Source: Ensifer sp. MPMI2T (GTDB taxonomy: Bacteria > Pseudomonadota > Alphaproteobacteria > Rhizobiales > Rhizobiaceae). Taken from it: a stretch of 55,066 nucleotides of DNA. Of the stretch, positions 33,138-41,892 are shown one piece after another; position 1 is the first letter of the stretch; every line of letters starts with the position of its first letter. The position numbers and the translations under genes are program-made. Location of the stretch: contig NZ_SRXN01000040.1 of NCBI RefSeq assembly GCF_004827385.1, positions 1 to 55,066 of the forward strand. Reading direction: 5' to 3'. Under the pieces are notes generated by a model. The model was not told where the DNA came from. It saw only the letters and a program-made list of their open reading frames with translations, and made no database searches.

Positions 33138-34790
33138 TCATTGTAAGGCCTTGATGCGGGCGGCATAGGCCCATGGCATCAGGGCATCGATGTCTTTGGC
33201 GAGGTGGCCGTTTGCGAGGCGGGTGAAGAGGTCGCACAGATAGGCGTAGGGCTCAACGCCGTTCATTTTACAAGTGCCGATCAGGCTGGCAAACCGGGCC
33301 CAATTGCGGCCCCCTTCATCGTGCCCCGCAAAGAGCGCATTGCGGCGGTTCATGGCCGGTCGGCGGATCGCGTTTTCCACCAGGTTGGAGTCGATATCGA
33401 CGTGGCCGTCGCCCAGAAACAGCCGGAAGCCGTCCTGCCGCGTCAGCATATAGGCCAGGGCTTTTCCGAGGTCAGACTTGCGTGAGACGCGCTTGGCTTG
33501 CGCTGCCAGCCAGGTGAAGAACTCGTCCACCAGCGGGAGGGACAGGTCCTGTCGAACTGCCCGGCGATGTCCGGGATCTGAGCCCCGGATACTGTCTTCG
33601 ATCTTGTAGAGCGCGGCGATCTGCACCAGCGCCTCGTCGACGATGGGCGATCCACTCTTTGGCGTGGCCTTGATCAGCTTTCTGCGCCCGTGCGCCCAAC
33701 AGAAAGCCAGCTTCAAGGGATCGCCACCCATCCGGTCCGACGTGGCGAGGTGAGAGTAACCACCGTAGGCATCCACCTGGATTGTGCCGTTGAACCCGTC
33801 GAGGATTTCAGCGGCATATTCGCCTGTACGCCCGGGCCGGTAATGGAACACCACGCCCGACGGCGCGGAGCCATTCCAGCCGCGATCGTCACGCAACACG
33901 GCCCAGAGATAGCCGGTCTTCGTCTTGCCTCGCCCCGGATCCAACACCGGAGCCGTGGTCTCGTCGACATAGAGCCGCGTGCTTTCCCACAGCAGCCGTT
34001 TTGCCATGTGGTCGACCACCGGTGCGATTTCGCCACCCGTGCGCCCCATCCAGTCGGCCAGGACCGTGCGGTCGATCGGCACCCCGTGTCGCGCCATGAC
34101 CTCGGCCTGCCGGTTGAGCGGCATATGTTCGGAATGCTTGGAGACGGCAATCTCAGCCAGAAGGGCTTCCGTCGGCCAGCTCCCTTCCAGCAGATGCGCT
34201 GGCGCTCTGGCCTGGATGACGCCCGTTCGACCCTTGGGGCAGGCGTATTTCGGGCGGATCGTGACGATCACCTCGTAGCGCGCCGGAATCCGGTCGAGCC
34301 GTTCCGTCCGGTCTTCGCCGATCCGGACCATGTTGCCGCAACCGCAGGGACAAACGATGCTCTCGGGCTCGATCACTCGCTCGACCCGCGGCAGGTGTTC
34401 GGGCAGTGCACGGGCCTTACGCTCCTTGCGAGGAACGGCCTTGTCCGGATCGGATGCGCTGGCTTCGATCTTTTTCTCGACGGCGGCGATCCGCGCCTGT
34501 GTTTCGGCAATCGCCGTTTCAAGGTCTTCCAGCGCCAGTTCCATCTGCGCCGGTTCGAGCTTTTCCGATTTCGGCCCGAACTTCGTGCGCCGATAGTCGT
34601 GAACCTGCCCCTCAAGCTTCTCGATCAGTTCCTTCAGCTCGGTGATGAAGGCGTCCCTTTCGGCAACCACAGCCTGCTCATGCTGACGTGCAGCACGCTC
34701 GACCGACAGTTCGAACTGCATCGCCGCAAACGCCTTCACCACCTCTGGCGGAAGGTCCGGAAACAGGCTGAGATCAAGGGGCGACGACAT
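33138..34790 (-). CDS. tnpC: IS66 transposase TnpC
   Basis: 550 residues. N-terminal leucine-zipper-like coil (LKELIEKLEGQVHDYRRTKF), zinc-finger-like CPCGCGN and the IS66 core with YVDETTAPVLDPGRGKTKTG (first Asp), VDAYGGYSHL (second Asp), WAHGRRK and DSNLVENAIRRPAMNRRNAL (Glu), ending VEPYAYLCDLF. Start at the ATG of MSSPLDLSLFPDLP. Complete and probably active. Confidence 0.95.
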   Translation of the reverse strand: MSSPLDLSLFPDLPPEVVKAFAAMQFELSVERAARQHEQAVVAERDAFITELKELIEKLEGQVHDYRRTKFGPKSEKLEPAQMELALEDLETAIAETQARIAAVEKKIEASASDPDKAVPRKERKARALPEHLPRVERVIEPESIVCPCGCGNMVRIGEDRTERLDRIPARYEVIVTIRPKYACPKGRTGVIQARAPAHLLEGSWPTEALLAEIAVSKHSEHMPLNRQAEVMARHGVPIDRTVLADWMGRTGGEIAPVVDHMAKRLLWESTRLYVDETTAPVLDPGRGKTKTGYLWAVLRDDRGWNGSAPSGVVFHYRPGRTGEYAAEILDGFNGTIQVDAYGGYSHLATSDRMGGDPLKLAFCWAHGRRKLIKATPKSGSPIVDEALVQIAALYKIEDSIRGSDPGHRRAVRQDLSLPLVDEFFTWLAAQAKRVSRKSDLGKALAYMLTRQDGFRLFLGDGHVDIDSNLVENAIRRPAMNRRNALFAGHDEGGRNWARFASLIGTCKMNGVEPYAYLCDLFTRLANGHLAKDIDALMPWAYAARIKALQ

Positions 34791-34852
34791 GCGGTCTATA
34801 GCAAGACAGCACGAAAAAATCCAAATAAAACAATGCAAAGGCAGCGGGATAT

Positions 34853-35206
34853 TCACCCTGCCGCCGACGGCGCGATCACCCGTTGCGCCATGCATCGCCG
34901 CCAGTCGAGCCCCTCGAATAACGCTTCGTATTGCCCCCTGGAAAGACGCATCGTCCCATCCTGCACCTTGGGCCAGGCAGAGCTTCCATGTTCAAGAATT
35001 TTGTAGGTCAGCACCATGCCGGTGCCATCCCATACCAGGATTTTCAGACGATCACCGCGCTTCGACCGGAAGATCACCGTCACCCCGGAATGCGGGTCGA
35101 GCTTCAACTCGGTCTGCACCAGCAGAGCCAGCGCCTGATGCCCGCAGCGGAAGTCCACCGGCCGCGTTGCAATCAGGATCGGCAGTCGTTGGCCCGCGAC
35201 GATCAT
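34853..35206 (-). CDS. tnpB: IS66 accessory protein TnpB (IS66 Orf2)
   Basis: 117 residues with TRPVDFRCGHQALALLVQTE, GDRLKILVWDGTGMVLTYKI and the usual C-terminus of IS66 Orf2. Needed for IS66 transposition; biochemical role unclear. It overlaps the tnpA stop by four bases. Confidence 0.95.
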   Translation of the reverse strand: MIVAGQRLPILIATRPVDFRCGHQALALLVQTELKLDPHSGVTVIFRSKRGDRLKILVWDGTGMVLTYKILEHGSSAWPKVQDGTMRLSRGQYEALFEGLDWRRCMAQRVIAPSAAG

Positions 35207-35624
35207 GCCGTCCCTCGCATGGCGCGCACCAGAGCGGCCACACGTTCAACCGGCACATCGCCGGGAACCCGCATCACAACGTCCGGGCCGATCGTGAGCG
35301 TCAAGACTGACGAAACCGCCTCCCGCAGTTTCGGCGGCGCCAAAACATTCACCGCCTCGCTCGGCTCTGCCGCAATCGCCAAAGGCACAAATGCAGGCTC
35401 GGCATAGACTCAAAAGGCAGCGTCAGAATGCCCTCGCGCACTTGCCGGCGCCACAAGGAAAGCTGGTGCGGAACAACGTCATGACGGCGCGCGACATCAA
35501 CAACTCGAACACCAGGCTCAAGGCTTTCCGCCACGATCCGCGCCTTCACATCATCTGGCCAACGCCGGTTTCCGCGGCGCGGCTCGACAACTTCGTAGCG
35601 CCCAACAAATCCATCATCTGCCAT
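35203..35624 (-). pseudogene. tnpA: IS66 accessory protein TnpA, frameshifted
   Basis: The first frame (MADDGFVGRYEVVEPRRGNR, then RIVAESLEPGVRVVDVARRH) is the HTH half of IS66 TnpA. After LTLPFESMP near 35400 homology moves to another frame, AEPAFVPLAIAAEP, which runs to the proper C-terminus (RVAALVRAMRG). One base seems missing, so the element may be immobile unless this is a reading error. Confidence 0.8.
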
Positions 35625-35713
35625 GCAAATCTCCAGATAGTCCTGGAAACCTTCTCGCACGCCCGGCCAGCCTCAAAATACAGCCTATCCAATGGGGCGG
35701 AGACGGCGCTTAC

Positions 35714-35721
35714 CGTTAACC
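35714..35721. repeat. Target site duplication of IS66, right copy
   Basis: CGTTAACC, identical to 33033-33040. Confidence 0.9.
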
Positions 35722-35803
35722 ATATGAATTAACTTCTGTAAATCTACAAACGGAACTCATATTGTGGTTTACTTCCGTCATCCGGACGCCAATTTCCGCA
35801 CTG

Positions 35804-35840
35804 CATCACTATCGATAGGGACTAAGTATCGATAGTGATG
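35804..35840. repeat. Perfect 14-bp inverted repeat upstream of the recombinase
   Basis: CATCACTATCGATA and its exact complement flank a 9-base loop. It lies 420 bases before the serine recombinase gene and may be a recombination or operator site. Confidence 0.6.
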
Positions 35841-36087
35841 GTTTTCGAGCCGCAAATCACTGCCGTCAGGTCGTCCCGGATCGGCGGATTCGCTTGGAAA
35901 TCCGGACATTTCAGCCCCTTACCCACCCTTGTTCAGCGGACTCATTTGCCTGATCGAGTGGACTGGACCTTTGCCGAGCGGCCGACGCGGAGCGCCACCG
36001 GACAGTTTTTCAGTGTCAAAGCTCGCCTGAAGCGACAGGGCGATACTCGGCCTCCTTCAAAACGGCTGGTTTTGCGGCGTTTCGGCC

Positions 36088-36171
36088 ACAGAAGGCCGTC
36101 AGCGCGATTTTCCGACCTTCGACGGCCCCGTGCTTGTTGCAGACCCGATTTCGTGCTGTACGGCCTTCTGT
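36088..36171. repeat. 12-bp inverted repeat pair before the recombinase start
   Basis: ACAGAAGGCCGT (36088-36099) and ACGGCCTTCTGT (36160-36171) are exact complements 60 bases apart. A small palindrome TTTGTACAAA lies near 36219. The spacing would suit a resolvase res region, but no subsites can be proven. Confidence 0.4.
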
Positions 36172-36259
36172 TTCGAGCTTAAAACACGCTTGCAAAGGAA
36201 CGTTTTCTGACACATTTCTTATTTGTACAAACCGCCCCCGAAACGGCCGAAAAAATCCG

Positions 36260-37177
36260 ATGACGAGAGCTGCAACCCTCAATCCCCCTCCCCTGCCGCA
36301 GAGGCTGATCGGATACGCCCGCGTTTCGACCGAAGATCAGCTCAACGACGCCCAGGTCGACGAGTTGCGGGCGGCCGGTTGCCACCGCATCCACCAGGAG
36401 CACGGATCCGGCGCGTCCCGCGCACGTCCCGTGCTGGCCAAGCTTCTCAAAGACCTTGCCGCCGGCGATGTGCTCGTCGTCGTCCGCCTGGACCGCCTGG
36501 CCCGCTCGGTCAGCCATTTGCTCGACGTTATCGAAGATTTGGAAAAGCGCGGCGTGCATTTCCGCTCGCTGCGCGATCCGATCGATACCTCGACGCCGCA
36601 GGGGATGTTTTCCTTACAAGTGCTCGGCGCTGTCGCCCAGCTTGAGCGCGCACTAATTGCCGAACGAACCAAGTCCGGCATGAGGGCCGCCAAGGCCCGC
36701 GGCCGGCTTGCCGGTAATCCCGGGCTTCGGGAACGCCGCCCGGAGGCCATCCGCGCGGTTTCCGCGGCGCGCCAGCGGACCTATCTCGATGAGCTGCTTG
36801 CGTCGGCACAGACATGGCTGCCGACGGTACGGCGGCTACGCCCACAGCACAGCTGGGACAATGTCGTGCGGATTCTCAATCGGAGGGGCCACGACTGGAC
36901 GGTCGAACGCTTGCGCCGGGCGGTGCATCGATTGGTGCGCGAAAAGCTCGCCGAACCGGAGCTGCTTGCCCGATCGCCGCGCCGGCCGCCTGAGGATCAC
37001 CTGATGCGGCTGGTTGCCGGGATCGCGATCGCCGATCCCGATCTGTCGCTGCGCGACATTGCCGGCCAATTGGAGCAGATGCATGAGCGCCCGCCACGCG
37101 GTGGCCGCAAATGGCAACCGTCTTCGGTCCGGTCACTGCTGGACGACGCTCGCCGCCTCGGGCTGGTTCGCTTCTGA
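36260..37177 (+). CDS. Serine recombinase (Tn3 resolvase/invertase family)
   Basis: 305 residues. The N-terminal catalytic domain (about 15-150) has RLIGYARVSTEDQLNDAQVD with the nucleophilic Ser, then LVVVRLDRLARS, TPQGMFSLQVLGAVAQLERA and LIAERTKSGM. The remaining 150 residues form an extended helical DNA-binding tail, longer than in Tn3 TnpR and similar to plasmid-borne recombinases of rhizobia. The inverted repeats upstream could be its sites. No Tn3 transposase is present. Confidence 0.9.
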   Translation: MTRAATLNPPPLPQRLIGYARVSTEDQLNDAQVDELRAAGCHRIHQEHGSGASRARPVLAKLLKDLAAGDVLVVVRLDRLARSVSHLLDVIEDLEKRGVHFRSLRDPIDTSTPQGMFSLQVLGAVAQLERALIAERTKSGMRAAKARGRLAGNPGLRERRPEAIRAVSAARQRTYLDELLASAQTWLPTVRRLRPQHSWDNVVRILNRRGHDWTVERLRRAVHRLVREKLAEPELLARSPRRPPEDHLMRLVAGIAIADPDLSLRDIAGQLEQMHERPPRGGRKWQPSSVRSLLDDARRLGLVRF

Positions 37178-37460
37178 GAGCCTGGTTCATAAGGCCACCG
37201 AGCTTGCAGAGACGCGCCATTGACGCCACGAACGGATGAGAGCTTCCTGCGCCACGGCCTTCAGCCAATAGCATTTGTGTGAGGGGCATGCAGCCTGCCT
37301 TGCGGAAGCGGTACCAACGCCACAAAAACCCAGCGCGGTAGGAGGTGCACCGGGCTTCGATAAGTGACGGACAGCTGGGGAAGACCCAAAGCGGTTCGGG
37401 AGGAGGTGAATCGCTTCGGAAAGGTCGAGTCAACCAAAAGCTCGCGTGTGAGGATGCTGC

Positions 37461-37667
37461 CTAGGCCTGCAAATTGTCCGCCGACATCTTGCCGGACTTG
37501 CGATCCTTGACCAGCTCGTAGCTGAGCTTTTGGCCATCCTTCAGCTCCCGCAGGCCAGCCCGCTCCACCGCGGAAATGTGGACGAAGACATCGGCGCTGC
37601 CGTCGTCCGGCTGGATGAAACCGAAGCCTTTCGTCGCGTTGAACCATTTTACCGTACCGGTCGCCAT
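37461..37667 (-). CDS. Cold-shock protein (CspA family)
   Basis: 68 residues; MATGTVKWFNATKGFGFIQP carries RNP1 and DVFVHISAVERAG has RNP2. An RNA chaperone. The upstream 200 bases (37668-37870) have no gene and may serve as a cold-regulated leader. A paralogue of a family present in many copies in rhizobia. Confidence 0.95.
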   Translation of the reverse strand: MATGTVKWFNATKGFGFIQPDDGSADVFVHISAVERAGLRELKDGQKLSYELVKDRKSGKMSADNLQA

Positions 37668-38435
37668 AATGTCTTCCTTCGATGATTTGCCGTGCCACCG
37701 CAGGGCGGACCAGGCTCGCCTCGTACGCGAGCACAGATAGGCGCTTTTGCGCTCCGGGCAAAGCTAAAAATTCCGCCCGAACGTTGATGCAACTGACCAG
37801 CCCACGCAAGCGATCTTCGTTGCGATAGACGCAACTTTTTGCCTCCTTGTTTCGCCGGATGCTGATGGGAACACCCTCGGTTTGCCTAACGTCAAACTGA
37901 TTCGCTGAGCTTTCAAAGCCCGAGGGTGCGCGGGTCGAAGTGCGGCGCCAGATTCAACAACTGCCGACCGTGCCCAGATTGACGCAGCCATCCTCCGTGT
38001 TCTCCTGCGACAGCATCCTCTTGATCAGCTGCCGCGAGACCTCCACTTGCGCGCAGATGGACCGGGCTCGGCACTGTCGGCGCGGCGCAAGTCGGCTCCT
38101 TGCAGCCCTTCGGTTGGGCAGGAGTAAAGCTCGGGATCGACGGCTCATTCGAGGCGCGCTTTCCGCAGAGCGCCGCAAAGGGTTCGCTCTGGTGGCTGAA
38201 CTCGTCGCAGTCGTGGGCTACGTGCCAGAGTCGCTCTCGAAGCCGACACGCGACACGGCGATGCTCTCGCTGCGCGCGTCCGCCGAGGCACGGGTGATCG
38301 CCCCACGCTCACCGGCGCGGTTACGTCGCCCGCGCAGGCCGACCTCGATGCGCTCGTCCTGCACGTCCTCGCTTGGGCGAGGAACTCGTGCGAGAATCAT
38401 GCTCCCCGCGCCACCTAATCCGCGCCACGTACAGA
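37668..38435. other. Intergenic region without recognised gene
   Basis: About 770 bases. The plus strand is open from 37940 to 38599 but the translation is Arg/Ser/Pro-rich without family signal and overlaps the HEPN region. The left part may be the cspA leader. Confidence 0.5.
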
Positions 38436-39336
38436 TCAGTCTCCCAGACGCGCTGCCCGTTCGAGTATCGCTAGCCGCCGGCGGCAAATGCTTTCGACAA
38501 GGCGAAGCAGGACGTTGGCGCGCTCCATCAGCCAGCGCAGCGCCTCCTCCGAGACCTCAAAACGGCGGGAGTAGCGAGCCTTTACATAGGCCTCATTGAG
38601 AACTTTGAACCAGACGGTATGGCGGTGCTGTTCGCGCGGCCAAGCCTCCACGAGTCGCCGGTCCCGGTCTTCGGCCAGACCGCGCAGGAACGTCAGATTA
38701 TGCGAGCGAGGGCTGTGGTTCGTCAGGGTCAGTAGCAGAGCGGAATAAGCGGCCTCAACGGCTTGGTGGAGCAGGAACGCCGCGTGGTCGTCCCAGTTGC
38801 GGGGGATCGCTGTACGACTAAGCTCAAGGAACCGTTGGGCGCTGCTGTGTTGCCTGTCGAAATGCGCCCTTGCCACTTTGAGAGCGTCGCCCGGACCAAG
38901 CGCATTCGGTTCCGCGAGCGGCCGCTCGTCGAGTTCGTAGAGCAAGATCCCCTCGCGCAGGATATCGAAGAAGAAAAACTGTCCCTCCGCGAGTTAGTTG
39001 TTGACCTCTCTCGCACCGTGCACGATCAGCCGGACCAGCGGCGATATGGCCTTGTCCCACTTCAACCGATCGGCGGCGCCGTCCCAGTATCGCGGCTCGG
39101 CGAGCTTGCGGTTGCTGACGAGGACGAGAATGTCGAAGTCCGACGTATAGCCCTTTTTCGACGAAGGTGTCGCGGGCATAGGAGCCGAACAGAATGATCT
39201 TCAGGATCCGCCCGCGCTTCTTGAAAGCAGTGGAGCTGCCCTCGAGCGCATCGGCAAACTCCTGGTGAATGATCTCGACGACGCGGGCGAGCTCCCGCTG
39301 CTTGTCTTCCGGCAAATGCTCAAGGGTGGATTTCAT
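38436..39336 (-). pseudogene. Nucleotidyltransferase-HEPN fusion protein, broken
   Basis: From the ATG at 39336 the protein has a basic N-terminus, then ILFGSYARDTFVEKG. It needs a one-base shift beside AAAAAGGG to give YTSDFDILVLVSN, completing the GS...DxD motif of minimal nucleotidyltransferases. A TAA (in GAGGTCAACAACTAACTC) then interrupts the frame before the HEPN part, which continues as YELDERPLAEP, AAFLLHQAVEAAYSALLL and NEAYVKARYSRRFEVSEEAL. Fused MNT-HEPN proteins of this order are known in rhizobia; HEPN domains are often ribonucleases neutralised by the MNT partner. Two lesions make the full protein unlikely, though the HEPN half (38436-38945) remains open. Confidence 0.75.
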
Positions 39337-39432
39337 GGGGAGTGCTCACGTCAGCGAATCGTCGAAATTCCCGTAGGCCGTAAACTGCCGTCTCGGCCTG
39401 CCGACCCAACATGCCCTGTTCGCACGTTGTGC

Positions 39433-39456
39433 GCGACTAATAGAACTATTAGTCGC
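39433..39456. promoter_or_regulatory. 24-bp near-perfect palindrome, probable operator
   Basis: GCGACTAATAG-AA-CTATTAGTCGC has two exact 11-bp arms. It lies about 100 bases upstream of the nucleotidyltransferase-HEPN start, a suitable place for an autoregulatory operator. Confidence 0.6.
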
Positions 39457-40037
39457 GGGTGACGGCGATGGCGTTGCTGCGGTGGTTTGCGGGAGGGGGC
39501 GAGAATCCAACGCTCTCTTGATCGTCATACGCGCGGGAACGCGCGGGAAGCCGTCACCGGGTCTGCCCTGGGGCAGCGTGGCTCGGGGCACGACCCTATT
39601 CGTCGTCGAGTTTGGTCGCCTCGTCTGCCTCCATGGCAGCGTGGCAGCCTGCGTACCAGTCGCTGTGTTGGGGGTGCCTGGTAGGGATTATCCTCCTTGC
39701 TCATCCCGGTCTCCGCCGCCGTGACGCCTTCATCGAAAGGCGTAAATACCGTTGCCATCGCTAACTGGATTCTCAGAAGGATGAGCCAGACCATCACGTC
39801 CTGCGTCACGAGATAACGCCGACTGCCCAGCATCACGCTTTGCCGAACCGCACTGTTGATTGTCCGTGGCCACAACTGTACCGATACACTACTTTCAATT
39901 GGCGACCGGTACAGGAGTATGGGCCTCGCGTCGAGCAAACAGGCGATCCTCGCCTCAGAGACCGAAACCCCTCGTTCAACCGAAAAACGGAAAGAATCTA
40001 GGATTAACACGTTGATTCGTTTGCAAAAACATCCGTT
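39457..40037. other. Intergenic region; a possible broken 35-residue gene
   Basis: On the minus strand near 39600-39703 a GGAG-like site precedes MSKEDNPYQAPPTQ; a frame change would allow an ending EADEATKLDDE. Support is thin. The remainder has no recognised gene. Confidence 0.25.
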
Positions 40038-40053
40038 TTTGTCAGCTGACAAC
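40038..40053. other. parS-like site of the repABC plasmid (distal copy)
   Basis: TTTGTCAGCTGACAAC fits the repABC centromere consensus GTTNNNNGCNNNNAAC except for its first base. Probable RepB binding site, about 470 bases downstream of repC. Confidence 0.6.
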
Positions 40054-40447
40054 TTTTGTAGTCTGTTTTGAGGACGCAATACGTCGTCCCCATTCTTGGC
40101 AACCGGTCAAAGAACCAAGATCTGGTGTAGCATTCGACCTTTCACAGCATCGTCCTTGCACCTCAGACTCGCAAAAGGATCATCGCAGCGCATCAATGAC
40201 TAAGCCACTTCACGCGGAACCGTCTCTGTTCCGATGCTCGAATGTCTGCGCCAACCTCCGGAGCACAATGCTGAGGGAGCCGCGAACTGGTTCGGGCGTG
40301 TCCCTGCCTTTGGTGTCCTCCTACGAAAGTTCCTGCACACACTGTGAAGTCCCTATTCGTACCGTCTCCCCTGCCGAAACAACCGCTAGCGACAGCGTCA
40401 GACATAAGTTCCCCTAGTCGGTTGATTCGACGTACTGATCTGCCGAT

Positions 40448-40463
40448 TTTGTCAGCCGACAAC
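40448..40463. other. parS-like site of the repABC plasmid (proximal copy)
   Basis: TTTGTCAGCCGACAAC, the same motif with one change in the centre, 58 bases downstream of repC. Its presence twice near the cassette supports a centromere function. The interval 40054-40447 has no recognised gene. Confidence 0.6.
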
Positions 40464-40520
40464 AAGCTGCCGCCCAAGAACTGAAGGCATCGATTCTCGT
40501 CGATCGACTAGATTCTTCGA

Positions 40521-41735
40521 TCACGAGGCCAATCGATCACGCACGCCTCGGGCCCTGAGCAATGCCATCAACACCGGCCCCAGCGAAAACTCGCCGCGCT
40601 TTGCCCGAGACGTCAGATCCCGCAGATATCCGCCGGCCGAGTTGATGTGCCCTGCTCGCTCCAGAATGCAGGCCATGATGGCGGATGCATTTTGGGGCCC
40701 CATGACCTCGCAGGCATCCTGGTAGGCCGACGGACTGACGCGGAGCGTTGAGCGGACGACCACCGCGGCCTGCATCAGGTCGCGCCAGTTCGCCACTGCG
40801 CCTCCGGGGCCATAATCTGAAATGGTTGGGCAAGCCTGTAACACCATTCCTAGCGGAAACTCCTTCATCGGCTCGCGCTGCGGCTCTATGGCTTGGTTCG
40901 GCTTCTCCCCCTCCTCTTGTCGAGAGCTGGGTTCAAGTTCATTAATTGACTCTGGAGTTGAATTCTGTTTGTGCCGCTCAGTTTGAGCGGGATTGGCGCT
41001 CAAATTTTCGATTTTTATCCTAATTTCCAAAAGGTTGGAGATTTCCTCGCGCAACATCTCCATCTCTTCGAGGATGGGAACAACGGTCGCGGTGGTCGCC
41101 ACTCGAGGAATGGTCACCACCAGGCTGCGGTAGTGCTGGTGTATCGCGTCCCAATTGCCGTCCACTCCCTCATCGAGGGCGACTTCAATCAGCTTGCCGA
41201 TATCGCGCCGGCAGATCGTCAGGCGCTCGCGAAGTCTACGCAACTGCAGTCGCTCCATCTCGACATTGGCAGCTATTTGCTCGATCTCGCGTGCGCGTGA
41301 CAGCAACGGAGCTAACGAAAAGCCATAAGCCTCATCGATCGCACCGTCTCCGTCCTTGCGGGCGTAGCGCTTGCCATTTGGGCTATCGCGGCGTGCCAGA
41401 AGGCCAGCGTCGACGAGCGCTGCGATGTGGCGCCGCAACGTCGCTTCAGCCATGCCATGCGCGCGAAGCGACAACTGCATGTTAGAGGGAAACACGATGA
41501 GCCCGTTTTCCTCGGACAATGTCGTCTCGGGATAAAAGCTTAAAAGTGCGTTCATAACCGAGAGCGCACGCTCGCTGATGCCGAGCTTCGGCTTAGCTTT
41601 GCAGAGCGCTCGAAACAGCTTCCACTTGTCGGCCGATGTCTGGGGCTCGATTTCACGTGACATATATTGGCTTGCCAACATGCCAAACGTCATTGATCGC
41701 CGCCCGAAGGGCGTCGTCACACTTCCACCTTGCAT
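40521..41735 (-). CDS. repC: Replication initiator RepC
   Basis: 404 residues. N-terminal winged-helix region with TTPFGRRSMTFGMLASQYMS, SADKWKLFRALCKAKPKLGI and MQLSLRAHGMAEATLRRHIA; C-terminal domain with AVANWRDLMQAAVVVRSTLRV and GGYLRDLTSRAKRGEFSLGP, all diagnostic of RepC. It initiates replication at the origin lying inside its own gene. Synthesis is restrained by the antisense RNA in the 157-base repB-repC gap. Complete. Confidence 0.97.
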   Translation of the reverse strand: MQGGSVTTPFGRRSMTFGMLASQYMSREIEPQTSADKWKLFRALCKAKPKLGISERALSVMNALLSFYPETTLSEENGLIVFPSNMQLSLRAHGMAEATLRRHIAALVDAGLLARRDSPNGKRYARKDGDGAIDEAYGFSLAPLLSRAREIEQIAANVEMERLQLRRLRERLTICRRDIGKLIEVALDEGVDGNWDAIHQHYRSLVVTIPRVATTATVVPILEEMEMLREEISNLLEIRIKIENLSANPAQTERHKQNSTPESINELEPSSRQEEGEKPNQAIEPQREPMKEFPLGMVLQACPTISDYGPGGAVANWRDLMQAAVVVRSTLRVSPSAYQDACEVMGPQNASAIMACILERAGHINSAGGYLRDLTSRAKRGEFSLGPVLMALLRARGVRDRLAS

Positions 41736-41795
41736 CTTCTTTCACCTATCTTCAGGCAAAAGACGTCCGCTCACCCGTTCCGGTGCCAAAGACTC

Positions 41796-41886
41796 TTGAC
41801 TGCGATTCGTGGAAATGCGATTCTCAGGCTGCTAAACGATGAGAGAGGCTTCCACGATGGTTACCGTCTGGGGGCCTTTTTCTTTT
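41796..41886 (+). ncRNA. Antisense RNA (ctRNA/IncA) between repB and repC
   Basis: On the plus strand, opposite to repABC, TTGACT (41796) and GATTCT (41819) with 17-base spacing form a promoter. About 55 bases later the GGCTTCCA...TGGGGGCC stem is followed by TTTTTCTTTT, a Rho-independent terminator. The position and size are those of the small antisense RNA that controls RepC translation and incompatibility in repABC plasmids. Confidence 0.7.
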
Positions 41887-41892
41887 GCGTGC

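Larger units (their letters stand above)
33041..35713 (-). mobile_element. Complete IS66-family element (2673 bp)
   Basis: The left end GTATGCGACGTCCACGCCCC and the complement of the right end, GTAAGCGCCGTCTCCGCCCC, are imperfect terminal inverted repeats matching at 19 of 24 positions. Both are bordered by the 8-bp duplication CGTTAACC, the size expected for IS66. The interior has tnpA, tnpB and tnpC in the usual order on the minus strand. Only tnpA is frameshifted. Confidence 0.93.

Noticed and set aside
33690..35006. A 438-codon open frame on the plus strand
   Set aside because: It is the complement of IS66 tnpC/tnpB and has no independent support.
36876..37433. A 185-codon minus-strand frame
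   Set aside because: Mostly antisense to the serine recombinase; no motif.
37940..38599. A 219-codon plus-strand frame
   Set aside because: Arg/Pro/Ser-rich translation typical of non-coding G+C-rich DNA; it overlaps the HEPN coding region on the other strand.
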